Of a stretch of 63,812 bases of DNA, positions 21,727-34,161 are shown piece after piece (the stretch's first letter is position 1; the number at the start of each line of letters is the position of its first letter). Both the position numbers and the translations under genes were made by a program. This stretch comes from Stagonosporopsis chrysanthemi (lineage: Eukaryota; Ascomycota; Dothideomycetes; Pleosporales; Didymellaceae): NCBI GenBank assembly GCA_022560025.1, contig JAFISE010000173.1:1-63812 (forward strand), read 5' to 3'. Below the pieces are notes generated by a model that worked only from the letters and a program-made list of their open reading frames with translations, had not been told where the DNA came from and ran no database searches.

Positions 21727-22080
21727 TTCTGACGCAATGGCCATGGCAATGTTCCAACGCAATGGTCGTGGTGATGTTCTGACGCAATGGTCGTGGTGCT
21801 GTTCTGACGCAATGGTCAGGTACAGGATATGATAGTGTTCTGACGCAGTGGCTATGGTAATGCTCTGACGTAATGGCCATATACAGGATGTGATAGTGTT
21901 CTGACACAACGGTCATGTACAGGATGTGATAGCGTTCTGACGCAGTGGCCATGTGGTAATGTTCTGACGCAATGGTCGTGGTGATGTTCTGACGCAATGG
22001 TCATGTACAAGATATGATAGAGTTCCGACGCGAAGGTCACACAATGGTGTGGTGGTGCTCTAACGCGAAGGTTGTAACAA
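21727..22080. repeat. Minisatellite with two unit lengths
   Basis: At least eleven tandem units each begin with TTCTGACGCAATGGTC or a close variant. Unit starts are 21727, 21752, 21777, 21802, 21838, 21863, 21899, 21935, 21962, 21987, 22023 and 22058. Unit lengths are therefore mostly 25 nt or 36 nt; the long form carries an extra ACAGGATATGATAGT-like segment. The minus strand stays open through much of the array, but the peptide is purely repetitive. Confidence 0.9.
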
Positions 22081-22291
22081 GTTGTGAGGAACACAACACC
22101 TCATTGCCTGCGCCAACCAGCGACATCTGCATCAGGCGAGTCTTCATCCATTTGATCAGCCTTTGAGGTAGTCTGATACACATCACCGGCCTGTGATGGC
22201 GCCTGGGCTTGAGGGTTGTTGCCCCGACGCCAGCTGCCAACGAGGTCCTCTGCTGGTAGCCTCGACGCACCTCAGCGTTTGTTGTCGCGGT

Positions 22292-23758
22292 TCACAGCGC
22301 GCAGGAGGTCTGAACCGCGCAAGTTACCCCTAGAAAAGCGGTCGAGTTTTGGCTTTTGGACGCCGCCATAATGTGACTGCTGACTACACCTTCCCGTGTG
22401 TGTTTGCCGCTGTCGGCCGTTGTTCCTTGCATGACAACATTTGACGTTTGCTCGGAACGAGAGCTGACAAAAGATCCAGTGGGACTTGGCGGACGACTGG
22501 ATTGCGACGTGAATGCAGAGTCGATGGACGATTCTCTACCATAGTAAAAATGGTTGATGATTGGCCCTTGTGAATGCGGAATCGCTTGCGGTACCAGAGG
22601 GGTTGACGGTTGCTGGTCCGCTTGTGGTATCAAAGGCGAAGCTGAGGGTGGCTGGTGTGGTGCACTCGATGGCTGTCCAGTCTGCGCGTGCGGGGAGGGC
22701 ATCGAGGATGGTGGAGGTGGAGGCGGTGCAGTCATAAGTTGTGGAGCCTGGGCGTACGGGTTTGGCTGACCGTACCACCCATTTTAACCCAACCGATTGT
22801 TATGTATGTATGGAGATGTCGGAGGTGGCATGGACCAGGGTGTTGAGGGTGCCATGTATCCCATGTTGTTCTGCCAGTTGGGAGCACTCGGCCAACCCAT
22901 GGAGCTGTTCTGCCAACTCATGTCATTGTTCCCGTAGCCACCACCTGAGTAGCCGCCACCGCCACCACCGAAAGAAGTTTGCTGTTGATTCGGCAAAGAT
23001 TGAGGCGAGGAGTAACGCCGCTCGCCTGCAACTGGGATATTGCATAACGCAGCACGTGGTGGTGGAGGTGGTCCAGTGAATACGTAGGGCTACGGAACGC
23101 TTTGACGGTGCTCCAGTGGAGGCTTGTTGGTAAAGCGAGGAACCGTCGAAATATTCCACTCTTGGTTCGGGTCAATGTATCCGTTGGCCTGCAGCACTGC
23201 GAACTGCTGCTTGGCGGGCTGGAACGACCCTATCGCCGGGACAAGATAGTCAAGGCCGATGACCTTCTTGCGAGTCCAAGAGCCAACCGTGTTGTATGCC
23301 TTGGGGCAGAAAAGCTGTAGGTCAGATCAGTCTGGGTCGTGAGTGAGTGGACTGCTGTCACTTACACCCGGGGGATGTGCGCCTATGCAGGTACCGCAGA
23401 GTTTCCGGCATGGCAAAGCACAGATCTGGCCCTCGATCTGCAGCGTGAAGCAGTGCTTACAGTACATGTCGGATTTTACCTCCGGGTACTTGCTGTCAGC
23501 ATGCTGGATGGCGTAGAAGTAACCAGCTGGACATTGGTAGCGCAGTGGATGGAGCATGTACACCAGCTCTTGACCCGGAGGTACGATGTGGTAGTACTGG
23601 TGAACCTGCCGATCGCTCAAAGCGTGTGGACCGCTGTCTTTGTGCGGTCGAAGCGTTGTTGTTCGTGTTGTTGGTGTTGGTGTTGGTGTTGGCGGTGCGA
23701 GCTGTGAGGCAAGCAAGTTGAGAAGATAGGCGTTTTGGTCGCCCTTGCCCCCATCCAT
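22292..23758 (-). pseudogene. Cys-rich protein gene interrupted by two in-frame stops
   Basis: Exon 1 (23366-23758) starts MDGGKGDQNAYLLNLL and encodes a Cys-rich block (MYCKHCF, CALPCRKLCGTCIGAHPPG). A 51-nt GT-AG intron (23315-23365) leads to LFCPKAYNTVGSWTRKKVIGLDYL, then NGYIDPNQEWNIS. The frame meets TAG at 23090-23092 and TAA at 22784-22786. Yet it stays open on both sides of each stop, with a Gly-rich segment (GGGGGGYSGGGYGNND) and a Pro/Gln-rich tail running to 22292. Without the stops the protein would be about 470 aa. The domain is not one I recognise; the cysteine pattern suggests zinc binding. Alternatives are a shorter functional gene of about 205 aa ending at the TAG, an unnoticed intron, or assembly errors. 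Confidence 0.55.
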
Positions 23759-24600
23759 TTCGAAGGAGTGAGGTGGGGAGCAGAAGTTCGGCGGACTGGA
23801 AGGTTCTCATATACCGCATACGCACGCTAGCGTCTTGGCATCACCATCCTGTTCACGATGAGGACAAGTCCTTGCGACCGACAAGGCGAGTGAAAGAGAG
23901 AACCCCTCAATGGGACTCTCTGATTGATATCAAATGTCCCCACAGCTTCAGATTGAGGGACACGAGGGTAATTGGACTGGCGACGGTCACTGATAGACGG
24001 AAAGTGGCCACGATGTGTACATGATGTATACATGATGTGTACATGATGTTTACGTGAGCAAGACCGTGATTCAAATAAGGAAGCTATTTTGAATGAAATC
24101 GCGAGACATATGCGGTCGTCGGAGAGACGCTGGTACCGCAGTCAAGGTGGGCGAAGCGCGACTTCCTCGATCGAAGAGGCCTTGGCAGACTGTTGTGAGA
24201 ATGTCAGCCTGGCGACAGCGTTCCTTTTCTCTTCGCGGCACCTCATCATGGCACCGTCACACGCTGCAAAACAGCCTCTGGCCCAGATGCAACAATTTTC
24301 AAACATCGGCATTCACCAACTCCAAGTGCTCCGTATCTCCGGGTCTGCAGAAGCAAGACGGCGTGGGTCAGTCGGCTCACCATCACCATTGACGTTGTTG
24401 GCGATGAATCCTTGGTCTCCCCACCACCATGCTGTAGCTCGTTTCTTAACCCGGCGTCTCGGTGTAGCGCGAATGTGTGTGTACGTGTCTCGCCAATGTC
24501 AGCCTATGATGACCTAACTTCCAAGACTTTGACGGGCGAAGGCTGTTGTAAACACCAAACCTCATCACTCGTATGCATTGACTCCACCGCATTCACTTGA
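23759..24600. other. Intergenic region with a small 11-nt repeat
   Basis: No gene supported. Four tandem 11-nt units of the GATGTGTACAT type lie at 24012-24055. The remainder shows nothing recognisable. Confidence 0.45.
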
Positions 24601-27273
24601 CTACCTCCGTCCCTGCGGCAACATACCCAACAGCCGCTCAATCTCCACCGACGCACTCCCACTCGCCTTATCCCTCAAATTAAGCAACAACTCTCTATCC
24701 TTCGCCTTGTACGCCTCCTCGCCCGCCTTAACTAGCAGCCCACACTTGACCCACATGTCCACCCGCTCGCTCACCGTAAGACTCGTGCACTTGGGCACAA
24801 ACACACTCGCGACCCTCGGGTTTCCCGCAGCCAGCACCTCGTTGAAGAATGGCTCCCACCCGATCGGGCTCTTCTTGACCTTCGCCCACTCCTCAATCTC
24901 GACCCACAGTCTCGCGGCGACGAGCGCACGCAGCCGAATCCAGGTATACGTCTTCTCAGGAATTTTGAATTCGCTAACAATCTTCTGTGCGCGCTTTGTG
25001 TGGCTTAGCTTGATGAGGTTGAAGACCGTGTCATTGGCGCTGAGGCCGACGAGGTCCACGCCGCCGCTGGGCTGGTTGGGGATGTCGCGGGCGTTGGACA
25101 GGTCTTTCTCGAACTGCGTCTGCATCTGCAGCAGTTTCTGCGCTTCATCAAGGGACGTGCGCAAGAACGTTGCTGGGGCATCGCGGCTGTCGGAGAGGTA
25201 TTTGGAGGCGAGTTTGAGTTTGTCAAGTGCTTGGGGAAGGGAGGATTGGGCGAGCGCCGAGGAGAGGAGGAGCGTGGAGCCGTCGAGGCGTCGGTCGTCT
25301 TGATAGTAGAGATCTTTCAGCAAATCGGTGTCTTGGTCGCGTGCGGAGGATTCGACGAGCGCAGTGGCGACGGGGCGCGAGTTGATAATACGGAAGAAGG
25401 AGGCGAGGGGAAGCTTCTTGCGCAGGTGGAGGAGCACGTGAAAGATGAGGTCTGTATCGCCCGACTCGATGGCTTTGTCGAGCGCGATGGTGTCCTCTTT
25501 CATGCTAAGGAGGAGTGGAACTTGCTTGCCTGCGCGCGGCTCGTGGTCTAGGAGCGAGGTTGCGAGGCGAATGCGGCCTTCGTCATAGGCGGCGCGGGCA
25601 ATCTCTTCAAAAGACACCCCAGGCTTGTCAGCGAGCTTCTTGACGATTAGGTCGCAAATCTCCTCCTCAGGGTCGGTCGATACGCGGACCTTCTGCTGTG
25701 CCCAGTGACCGTGGATGTGGCTTGCTGGAAGACGCAGGTAGTCGGCTACACGCAGCGCGAGGAGGTACTCATTGCGATTTGTAAGGCGTTCAATCAGCTT
25801 CTCTGGCGTCATCCGTCGGTATTGATCATAGCTCAGCGGCAGGCCAATCTCGTAGAACCGCACAGCGTTCAGAACGCGAAGAGTGTCGCAGGTGTCGACG
25901 AAATCGTCTGAAGAGTATAGGTCCAGCACCGACTTACCGTACGAGGCGGCCTTGAGCAGCGACTTCTGCCAGTGGATGTTGTACTCGTGCGCCGCAGCCT
26001 TGATGCAGGCGTCGACTGCCTCAGCCAGATTCGGTCGAATGAGCTGAATCAGGTCGTCTGCCTTGGGGCTTTTCTGCTCCAGCAATGACGAAGCCTCGAG
26101 CAGGTTCGCTGCAGGCGAGTCAGACCCCAGACGAAACACGTCAACCGTCTCATCAGGCACCTTCTGGATAAACTCGCAGACGTCGTTGGTCAAAAGCCGT
26201 ATGCCGTCAACATCGGGCAGCAGATGTACCCAAGTGTCGTAGTAGAACTTGGTCGCCGCGCTTCTCGGCCCAATCAGATGCACCTCATCCTCCCAAGCCA
26301 GCGCAACAGCATTGGAACCACACCATTGCATGTCCTTGGGCACCGTCTTCACGCGGCTGTCGTACTCGCTGAGCTTCTCGCTCCAGTCACCGCTGACCAC
26401 CCAAACCTTTCCATCGTCTGTGTAAAATGAAAGAAACTCGGCGCGCGGACTGACGCTGATATGTCTGAAGGGGCCGGCATCAAAGTTGCGGTCCTCGGCC
26501 TCGGTTGCATCGACGACGTACAGGGTGCTGCCAATGGCAAGAATGACCTCAACAGAGCGAGACAGCGAGTATGCGGGCGGAATGATGCTCCAGGACACGA
26601 CCGGCTCGGGGGGCGGTATGGCGAGCAGCTTGGGGCGCGGTTCCGAGTACGAGGCGACAGATATGAGGTGATTGTTGCCGAGCAACGCGACAAATCCTGT
26701 GTTGTAGAAGCGGCAAGAGACAACGCCATATTGATCCGAATCCTGTCTTTGTAAGCCGGTGCCAGAGCAGAGGGAGGGCGGCGCATACATGGCCTAGCGT
26801 GAATGGTGCGAAGTCGCCCTGCAGGTCGTAGTAGCAGCGCACCGTGCCGTCCTCAGTCACCACGAGCAGCTTCTCGTCCTCTGACCAGCCGAGACCTTTG
26901 ATTGTGCCTTTGTCCCACTGCAGGTGTCAGTCATTTGTCTGATGTTGTCGTTGCTGGGCGCCATCGTACGTTGATGCTCCGGATCAGCTTGCCGGCGCAG
27001 CTGTACACGTCGATGCTCGACCTAGCAACGCCAGGTCCTCTGTACGTGTGCAGCTTCTCCTCATCGCGGTAGATGGCTGCGCATTGTCAGATCTTGCTTG
27101 TGCTGTATGACTGGGCGCATCGTCGCGTACCTACCTACTGCGCCGCTGTACGGAGCCCCCACCACGTTGTAGTTCTCGAGCTCCAGGTCCTGGTCGAAAA
27201 CGGCCGTGTACAGCTGGATTTTGCGGTAGAACTTGTCGCCGACCCTTTCCCAGTTGGCGGTTGGCTTTGACAT
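24601..27273 (-). CDS. VPS16: HOPS/CORVET core subunit Vps16
   Basis: Four exons, 27135-27273, 26970-27076, 26789-26917 and 24601-26742 (introns 58, 52 and 46 nt), give 838 aa, the usual Vps16 length. Vps16 is a core subunit of the HOPS and CORVET tethering complexes that act with Rab7 and Rab5 and SNAREs in fusion at vacuoles and endosomes. The N-terminal beta-propeller region includes NWERVGDKFYRKIQLY, KGLGWSEDEKLLVVTEDG, SCRFYNTGFVALL and MQWCGSNAVALAWED. The alpha-solenoid C-terminal half includes RVLNAVRFYEIGLPLSYDQY, LTNRNEYLLALRVADYL, LLDHEPRAGKQVPLLL and KSPIGWEPFFNEVL. The exon junctions I chose restore SAVAIYRDEEKLH-like, INWDKGTIKGLGW and GHDSDQYGVVSCRFYN, which are conserved across fungi. 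Transcribed in the same direction as the kinesin gene upstream. Confidence 0.95.
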
Positions 27274-27572
27274 GGTTACCTGCCTATCATGGCGTTGTGG
27301 ATGGCTGGTACCTGTGGAGACGATGCGCGGAGGTGTGAAGTCGACGCCGCCGTCTGTGCTCGAGCTCGAGATGGCACGTCAGCCACACCATCACATTCGT
27401 AACTGCATTACGCTTGACGTTACTTGACTGTCATATTCATTGAAGCTACATAAACTACATACTAATAAAGTTTGCCCAAAACCCAACGCCGTCGCTGCAT
27501 GCATTCGTAGCCATTGTCCCAATATAGGCTCGCTTCTCAAAGGAGAGGGTATCCAACTCAAGCACACCTCTA
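27274..27572. other. Short promoter region of VPS16
   Basis: About 300 bp between the kinesin stop and the VPS16 start, both on the minus strand. No distinct element seen. Confidence 0.4.
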
Positions 27573-29391
27573 CTAATTTCCACCCTGGTCATATCCAATG
27601 GCGTGTGCAAAGGCATCTCGAATGTCAAACCGGTCCACATCAGTACCGACCTTCTTGCGGAACATGCCAAGGTCATTCAGGAAGGCCTGAGCTTCGTCGT
27701 GCAATTCCTGAGCCAGCTCATCGTGCTGCTCGCCTTCGTCAAATCCAGAATCCGACCCGTCTTCACTTTCCTCTGCATCACTCTGATCATTCGCGTCGCC
27801 TTCCATCCAGTCATCACGCTCAAAGTCTGGTGTGCCAACAGACCTCTGCGGAGGCAGTACGATTGGGTTTTTGAGCTCTCCAACAGCAAGAGCAAGATGG
27901 CGGCGCAGGGTATCAATCTCAGCATGCAGCTGGGCGTTCACTGGACGAAGCTCCTCCACCTCTGATGTGAGAGCCTTGATCTTTGCGGCCGAGACTTGAC
28001 GGTTCTCTTCCATCAGCCTGTGCATCATTGACACCTGGCGCTGGTACTCCTCGAGCTCCGTTGCTTCTTCTCGTTTACGTTGGCTGGCCGCGTTGACGCT
28101 GATCTGCAGACTGCGAATCTGCTCTGACATCTCGGCAATCTGAGCGTCTCGTTGCGCCGCAGACATGCAATCTTGGTTGACAGAGGCACGAGTGCGAATG
28201 CGCTTGGCCTGATCTGCATAGCGTAGTGTAGACAATGTCTCCTCGTAGTCAGCGGGCGCAATGCATGCAACCATGGCAGTCTTGGAGTTGCCTCCGAGCG
28301 AGTCTCTTAGCAGCCATGTCAGGACCGAGTCGCGGTACGGGATGATCTGACGCGGCTTCCTGCTCTTGGTGGTTTCCTGACCGCGAGCTGCAAGCGCGTT
28401 GATGACACGGCCCAGGGTGCTGAGCGACTTGTTGATCTGACCACCCTCCTTCAGCTGCTGGCCGGTAGCCTGTGTGGACTTGGCGCGCTCTGAACCAGCG
28501 AGATCAACCAGGCGCATGCGGGCCGTGCGTTCGATGGTCTCGTCAGAGGTGATGGAGTGGGTGATTTGCTTCAGACGGATTGTAAACACGGCGTGGGAGC
28601 GAGACGATGTGTCGTTCATCTTGGTGGCCGCGACGGTTCGGCTCTGCGAATCTCGTTAGTCGTGGAGGAGCGATGAAAGGTTGATAGTACGCACATTATC
28701 TCCCTTTCGCAGGTGATCAGCAATCTCGGCGTAGTTCTTGACCTCCTCCTCTCGCAGTCCCTGGACGTAGACGCCGTCCTTTGGGCTCTCGCGAATCTTG
28801 AGATAGACCGGCGGGATGGTCGGGGCGACAAGGAGATCACGGACATGCTCGTTGTACACCTCGAAGTACGAGACCTGGACGTGATAGGTAGTATCTGGCT
28901 TTGGCTCGTGCTGGATGCGATCAAACAGCTCCTCGCAGGTGCGGCGAATCAGACCGGGGTTCTCATCAGTGCCCATCATGGTGTAACTCTTGCCTGAGCC
29001 TGTCTGACCGTATGCGAAGATGCATGTGTGGTAGCCGCCGAAGTTATGGTCGAGGAACTCCTCGCCAAACGACTTGTAGACATCCTCCTGTGTGGCATAG
29101 TGGGGGTCGCTCTCGTCGTGCGACCAGAAGGAACGGTCGAAGGTGAATTCCTTGTCCTCGACGAGCGATCTGCGCTGGTCCTCAAAGTCGATCTCGGGGG
29201 CGAGCAGCGTTGTCTTCTCGGTGGCTGGGTCCATACGAATCAGGCATTTGGTCCCCTTGTCCGTCTCTGCGGTGCGTTAGTCCTGCGTGCACGTGAAGTT
29301 TGCGCGAAAGAGACCTGCCTCGCTTCAAAAAGGTTCTGCATCGCACCACGACCTTGATGTTGCCGGGGTCGTCTTGCGCGGGCGGGGCCAT
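27573..29391 (-). CDS. Kinesin-3-type motor lacking long cargo tail
   Basis: Three exons, 29319-29391, 28695-29266 and 27573-28643, give 571 aa. The motor domain fills residues 10-390: IKVVVRCRTFLKR, the P-loop GQTGSGKSYT, switch I MNDTSSRSHAVF, switch II LVDLAGSERA, and the neck region LRYADQAKRIRTRASVNQD. A coiled coil follows (about 395-490), then an acidic stretch and a short C-terminus. There is no FHA or PH domain, unlike Unc104/KIF1A. This short architecture resembles Neurospora NcKin3 and Aspergillus UncB; which cargo it carries is not evident. Intron 1 (29267-29318) only restores frame (KR-ETDKGTKCLIRM) with a GC donor. In-frame ATGs also exist at 29466 and 29547, adding 25 or 52 residues; I chose 29391 because conservation begins just after it. 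Confidence 0.9.
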
Positions 29392-29987
29392 GGTCGCGTA
29401 CGCGTTGGCGGCGGGTGCGCGCAGCGAGGGCGCCGAGGCGGTGGTGTTGTGGAAGTTGGAATACATTCGGGGGTCGATTACGTCCTCTAACAGCAGGTAG
29501 AGCTCGCCCAGTGTCTGCTGCGACCGGGCGATATAAAGCTGGTGCATGGGCGCTGCGCAGCCAGCGGCAGCGATGGGGCTCGCACGGCCCAGCCCTTCCC
29601 TGAACCAGCAAAACGTAAACACACTGCGGGCGCGAACCGTTGCTGTGGAGCGGGTAAGCGACGTCACTGCTTGGCGTCCGCACCATCAATCAGAGGCCGA
29701 CACGACTGGGGCAGAGAGGACTAGATGCCGCCTGGGGAGGACGAGGCTCTGGATGCGTCGTGCTGCTGAACATGAAGCTGTCGTGATGCAGGGCCGTGAG
29801 AGCCGCCTTCCTGGGGTCGAGCGCGCATTCCGGGAGGTGCTGGGTGACGGCAAAAATTTCCCACAAGGCAGCTTCGAGCTGTCGCTGCAAAATTAGACTG
29901 ACCCTTCACATCATGCCTCGAACTTGACCTTGGAATGCATTCGCTTGTCTGCTTACCTAACCAGCCCATCCTATCGACCCCTTTGAC
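29392..29987. other. Divergent promoter region of kinesin and TRM3
   Basis: No separate gene. Part of it may be translated if the kinesin uses the upstream in-frame ATGs at 29466 or 29547. Confidence 0.4.
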
Positions 29988-32900
29988 ATGGACGACGCCA
30001 TCCTGTACATGAGCGATGAGCTGAAGCTCAAGGCATTCGAGCTCAACTGGGCAAAGTTAGAAGCCTCGACAACACACCTGCAACTCGATGCCCTGAGGCT
30101 ATGTGTGCGGCTTCTGCCTCAAGCCAAGCCTCTCCAACCCAGCGAACCTCATGAGAAGCTCCGAAATCTTCTCCTGCATAGGCTGTTAGACGAACGGCAA
30201 GACTTACAGCACCTTTACCAGCTCGCCGAAGCATGCTCCAGCAACACACCATTCGCAATCTCCCTGTTCGCGACGATCCATGAGGATCTAGAGCGTGCCG
30301 CAACGGCCTTCTCTACGCGTGGCAAGGAGACGGATCACGCGAACCTGGACTTGTCTGCAGATGAGCACGTACGTCGGACAGTGGCGTTCATAAAGTTTCT
30401 CAAGTGCTCTTTCTGGCTTCCGCCGGACAGCTTGCACGTCATATCCCCTCGTCTTCTTGATCTTCTGCTATCTTTCGTTGGCATAGTTGGCCTGACTGAA
30501 GTCGCATTAGACGCAGCATCAGCGCTCTTGACGCTTGCAAGCCGTCGTCTCCAGGAACCAATCCACGTGGCTAACCCGGGGGGTGCAGCGCCATGGGTAG
30601 AATTGGACTCTTCATCAGGACGATTTGTCTTGTGCCAGCCCCTTGTCAACGAGTCCTTCTGGACCCACCTCAAGGCACTCGATTCTGCACACTTTGAAAG
30701 CAAGTCAAGCAAGCTATTCAATATTTGGTTCCAATGGATCTCCCAGTCAGTCGCAGAAGATATCGACCCGGAGGCTGTCTATGAAGAGTTGTACTGGGAC
30801 CGGGTCAGGACTGGGCTGCTAAGTGGATTCGCGGATCAGCGCAAGTACTGCCTTGGTATCATTCGCGCTTCTCTCTTAGCTGCCAAGAGGGATATCAACA
30901 CGCCCGTTATGTGTCTGCAAATTGACCAGCGGGACATGTACGTTAAGGCTTACGATCGTTACTTCGTTCTCTACGAAACAGTTGTCCTTGATCGCTATGC
31001 AAATCAGATTGAAGCCTGCCTTCCTGAACTGTCAGCACTGTTTGGCCCCGAATCGGTCATCAGTGCGTCCATGGCAACGACGCTGCTTTCCTCTGGTCTG
31101 GATCCTCAGGTCCAAGAAGGCATCCGTAAGATTGTCGGCAACTGGTACTTCGGCTTCATCAGCGGCACGGGAAGCCCTCTATCAAAAGACTCGGAATCTC
31201 TCAGAGAACACAGCAGCTTCCTCATCAGAGGCTTCCTGCCGTGGGCAACTCTGGGCAACCTCTTCACTTCTACCTTGAAGTCCGCCCGTGCTGGTACTGA
31301 GTGTTTCCATGGTGTAGCACTCGTCAACCTTATAGCTCGCTTCATGGTGTCAAGTCACTCGGATAACGAGTATCGCGAACAGCTACTTGTCTCGATATTG
31401 AACTTCGTTCTCAATACAGGAGGCAAGATGTTTCAGATGGCAACTCTTTATCTGCTGGAAGGATCAATCAAAGGCTACAACGAAACTGCTCAAAAAGGAG
31501 GTAAGTCTTTGTGAAGCATCTTTTGAAAGCAGCTACAGACATGCTCCCTGCTATTCCATGGTGATACCACGAACTAGACTCGCTCAACACAATTTCATCT
31601 GACGCATGCACGACAGGGTCGACTCAGCTCGTGCAGCAAACAATAGAGGTCCTGCTCCGTGTCTCCAGAACTCCAGGTCTCCCAGAGGTTGCAAGCGATT
31701 TGTATAAAGTATACTGCAATCGACTGTGCGAATTTGCCGTTCCGGATCTAGATCTAATGTCAGTCCCTAGTTACACTGCACTAATCGCCAGAGTCGCTGA
31801 TCTCAGCAAACCGGAAACTACATCTGAGTCACAACTCAAAGCCGTCCCGGCCTTGGCTTCTTTATCTGCATTCTTAGAGATACTGCGAGATTCCAAACAC
31901 ACATCCGTCCAAGGCCCAGGGTATGCAGTAGCATGCAGTCAGCTTGTCGCTTATCTTGATAGAGTTGAGTTGTCGACGATCAGCTCAGATGAGCTCCACA
32001 CTGCGCTTGACGCCATGTGGGAGGAAGCCGATCGTAGAGAGTTCAGTAGATCAGTGGCCATTCACATGCCGACTTTGTTCTTTCACCCAACCTGTATCCA
32101 GGTCTGTTTACGAGAGTACGAGAAGATGGTGGACGATTCCCTAGGCCACAGTATCACAAATCTGTTGATAAAGGCGGTTGTCACTCTACAACAACTCTCA
32201 GAAGGCAGATCGTATATCCTTGCAAGTTTCGCGTCTTCATTGCGAAATGCTGCTCTATCGCATCCGTCGATTATCGAAGTCCTACCCTACGAAGATGTCA
32301 TCCTTCGATTCCTGAACCATCCGCCCGCCGCGAAAGCAGAGTTTCTGTTTGAGGTGGCAGCTGCAGATAAGCTTCAGGCTTACATACCCTACCGCACCTA
32401 TGCCTTTTACTATGGACAACGCGAGTGGCATGCGTATGCCGCGTGGGTCGACTTCTTGAACCGGTTCCCGAAAGAGCAGGAGCACATTACTAAGCGCGTC
32501 TTCGATTCTTTACTAGAGCCCTGGGCCAGCCAAAGGGGATCGGTGCCCGTCATCAGCAAGTGGAAAGATGTCTTCCAGTTACAGGCCATGCTTGTTCTTG
32601 TCGAGCATTGTGTCTCAGAGGCAGACGTAGATGCGTACCTCGACAAATTCATGCATGCGCTCACTGTGGAGCAATGGCCCCGACACCGCTTCGTCCTGGA
32701 ATGGATCATCACGCGCATCTATTTCCATTTCCCTGGCAAAGCTGGTCGGATGTTGAGCGATCTTGCGCATTTGGATGAGAGCAGTCCAATCCACATAGCT
32801 TCTTTGATGAAGCTTGCGGTCCTCACTGCGCCCTTCCTGGACTCTGAAGAATACGCCATGAACCTCATTATTCAATTGATCCCCTTCTCGGCCAGTCAAA

Positions 32901-33892
32901 AGGTGCATATCAGACATGAGGCGCATCTTTCTTTTCCGATGATCTTCGAGCTCGCCGAAAGCAAGGGCTGGGCCAATATCACGTCGAATCCCGGGTTCTC
33001 GGTTCTAAACGCGCACATCCGCCAGACGGAGAAGTTCAAAAATCCGCCTTGGTCTATCAGGACACTGAGAGTCAATGCTGTTGCGGACTTTACGCTTACA
33101 GAGATTTTCCAGGGCCAGTATCTGTACATCGAAAGCCCCGAACAGGAACGTGTTGCGTATGAAGATTTCCTGGCATTGTCGAGAGCCAACAACAACGCTA
33201 GCACATCCAGGGGATGTATCAATTTAGGCGAACCAAGGGCTCAGACCGAGATCCCCGTGAATCCCAAGCCAGCAGAACACTTCCTGGACGAGGACGGTGT
33301 CAAGTCGAACTTCTACCAAACCAAGTCCGGCTTTGACTTCAACTCACTTCTCCCAGCGCCGGGCGCTCCCCATCTGCAAGACAAGCAGCCCGCCTCTGTC
33401 ATCTTGGTGGCCTCGCTCATCGACAACCCCACCAATCTGGGCGGTCTCTCGCGTATTTCCGAGTCCTTTGGCTTGGAGATGTTGTACATCAACGACATCA
33501 AGAAAACCACCCACAAAGACTTCAAAGCCACCAGCGTTACTTCCGAGAAGCATCTCCCAATCAAAGAGCTCAGGGAGGCGAACGTCCCAGCTTTCCTCAT
33601 TAGCATGAAGACCAAGGGCTACGAGGTGGTCGGTATCGAACAGACAGATCGTAGTGGGATACTAGGTGATGAGGTTGACGAGGAATCAAAGGACGTCGGT
33701 ACGCTGCCCAGGCGCTGCGTTCTCGTGCTTGGAGCGGAGAAGAGTGGCATCACCCCCGAGGTGCTGAGCGTTATCGATCGCTGTGTGGAGATCAGAACGG
33801 TGGGTGTCACGAGGAGCTTGAATGTACAGACTGCGGGTGGCATTGCTGTGTATGAGTGGTGGAGGGAGTGGAATGCGAAGATTTCAGCATAG
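29988..33892 (+). CDS. TRM3: tRNA guanosine-2'-O-methyltransferase Trm3
   Basis: Two exons, 29988-31500 and 31617-33892, give 1262 aa. The intron is 116 nt, longer than its neighbours. The long N-terminal part is an alpha-solenoid without a catalytic signature, as in yeast Trm3 and human TARBP1. The C-terminal SpoU (SPOUT) domain occupies about residues 1095-1260. It has motif 1 NPTNLGGLSRISESFG, motif 2 VLVLGAEKSGITPEVL and motif 3 VTRSLNVQTAGGIAVYEWWR, which together form the knotted S-adenosylmethionine site. Trm3 methylates the ribose of G18 in the D loop of several tRNAs. The key Asn, Arg, Glu and the SLN triplet are all present, so it should be active. Divergent from the kinesin gene, convergent with the PAP2 gene. 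Confidence 0.95.
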
Positions 33893-34161
33893 ATGTACAT
33901 TTGTAGAAAAGATTTTGAAGAATACCGTGTTGTGAGTGATACTTTGCTAGAGCTAATAGGGACTGCTGGAAGGAGTCAGTTGGAATGTGGTGAATGGAGA
34001 TGCGAGCTACCAGGTAGAAAAATTATGTTCATAGCTGTCGAGTACACATTTATAAAGGCCAGAAGAGCGCATGGGTATCTTACAACCATCAATCCCCCTC
34101 TCCACATTAGTCATTACCATCGTCTTCTCTCCACCATTCGCTAATTCGACCGGTCTCGAGC

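Noticed and set aside
21650..21997. 115-codon minus-strand frame across the minisatellite
   Set aside because: Pure repeat translation; openness follows from the unit sequence.
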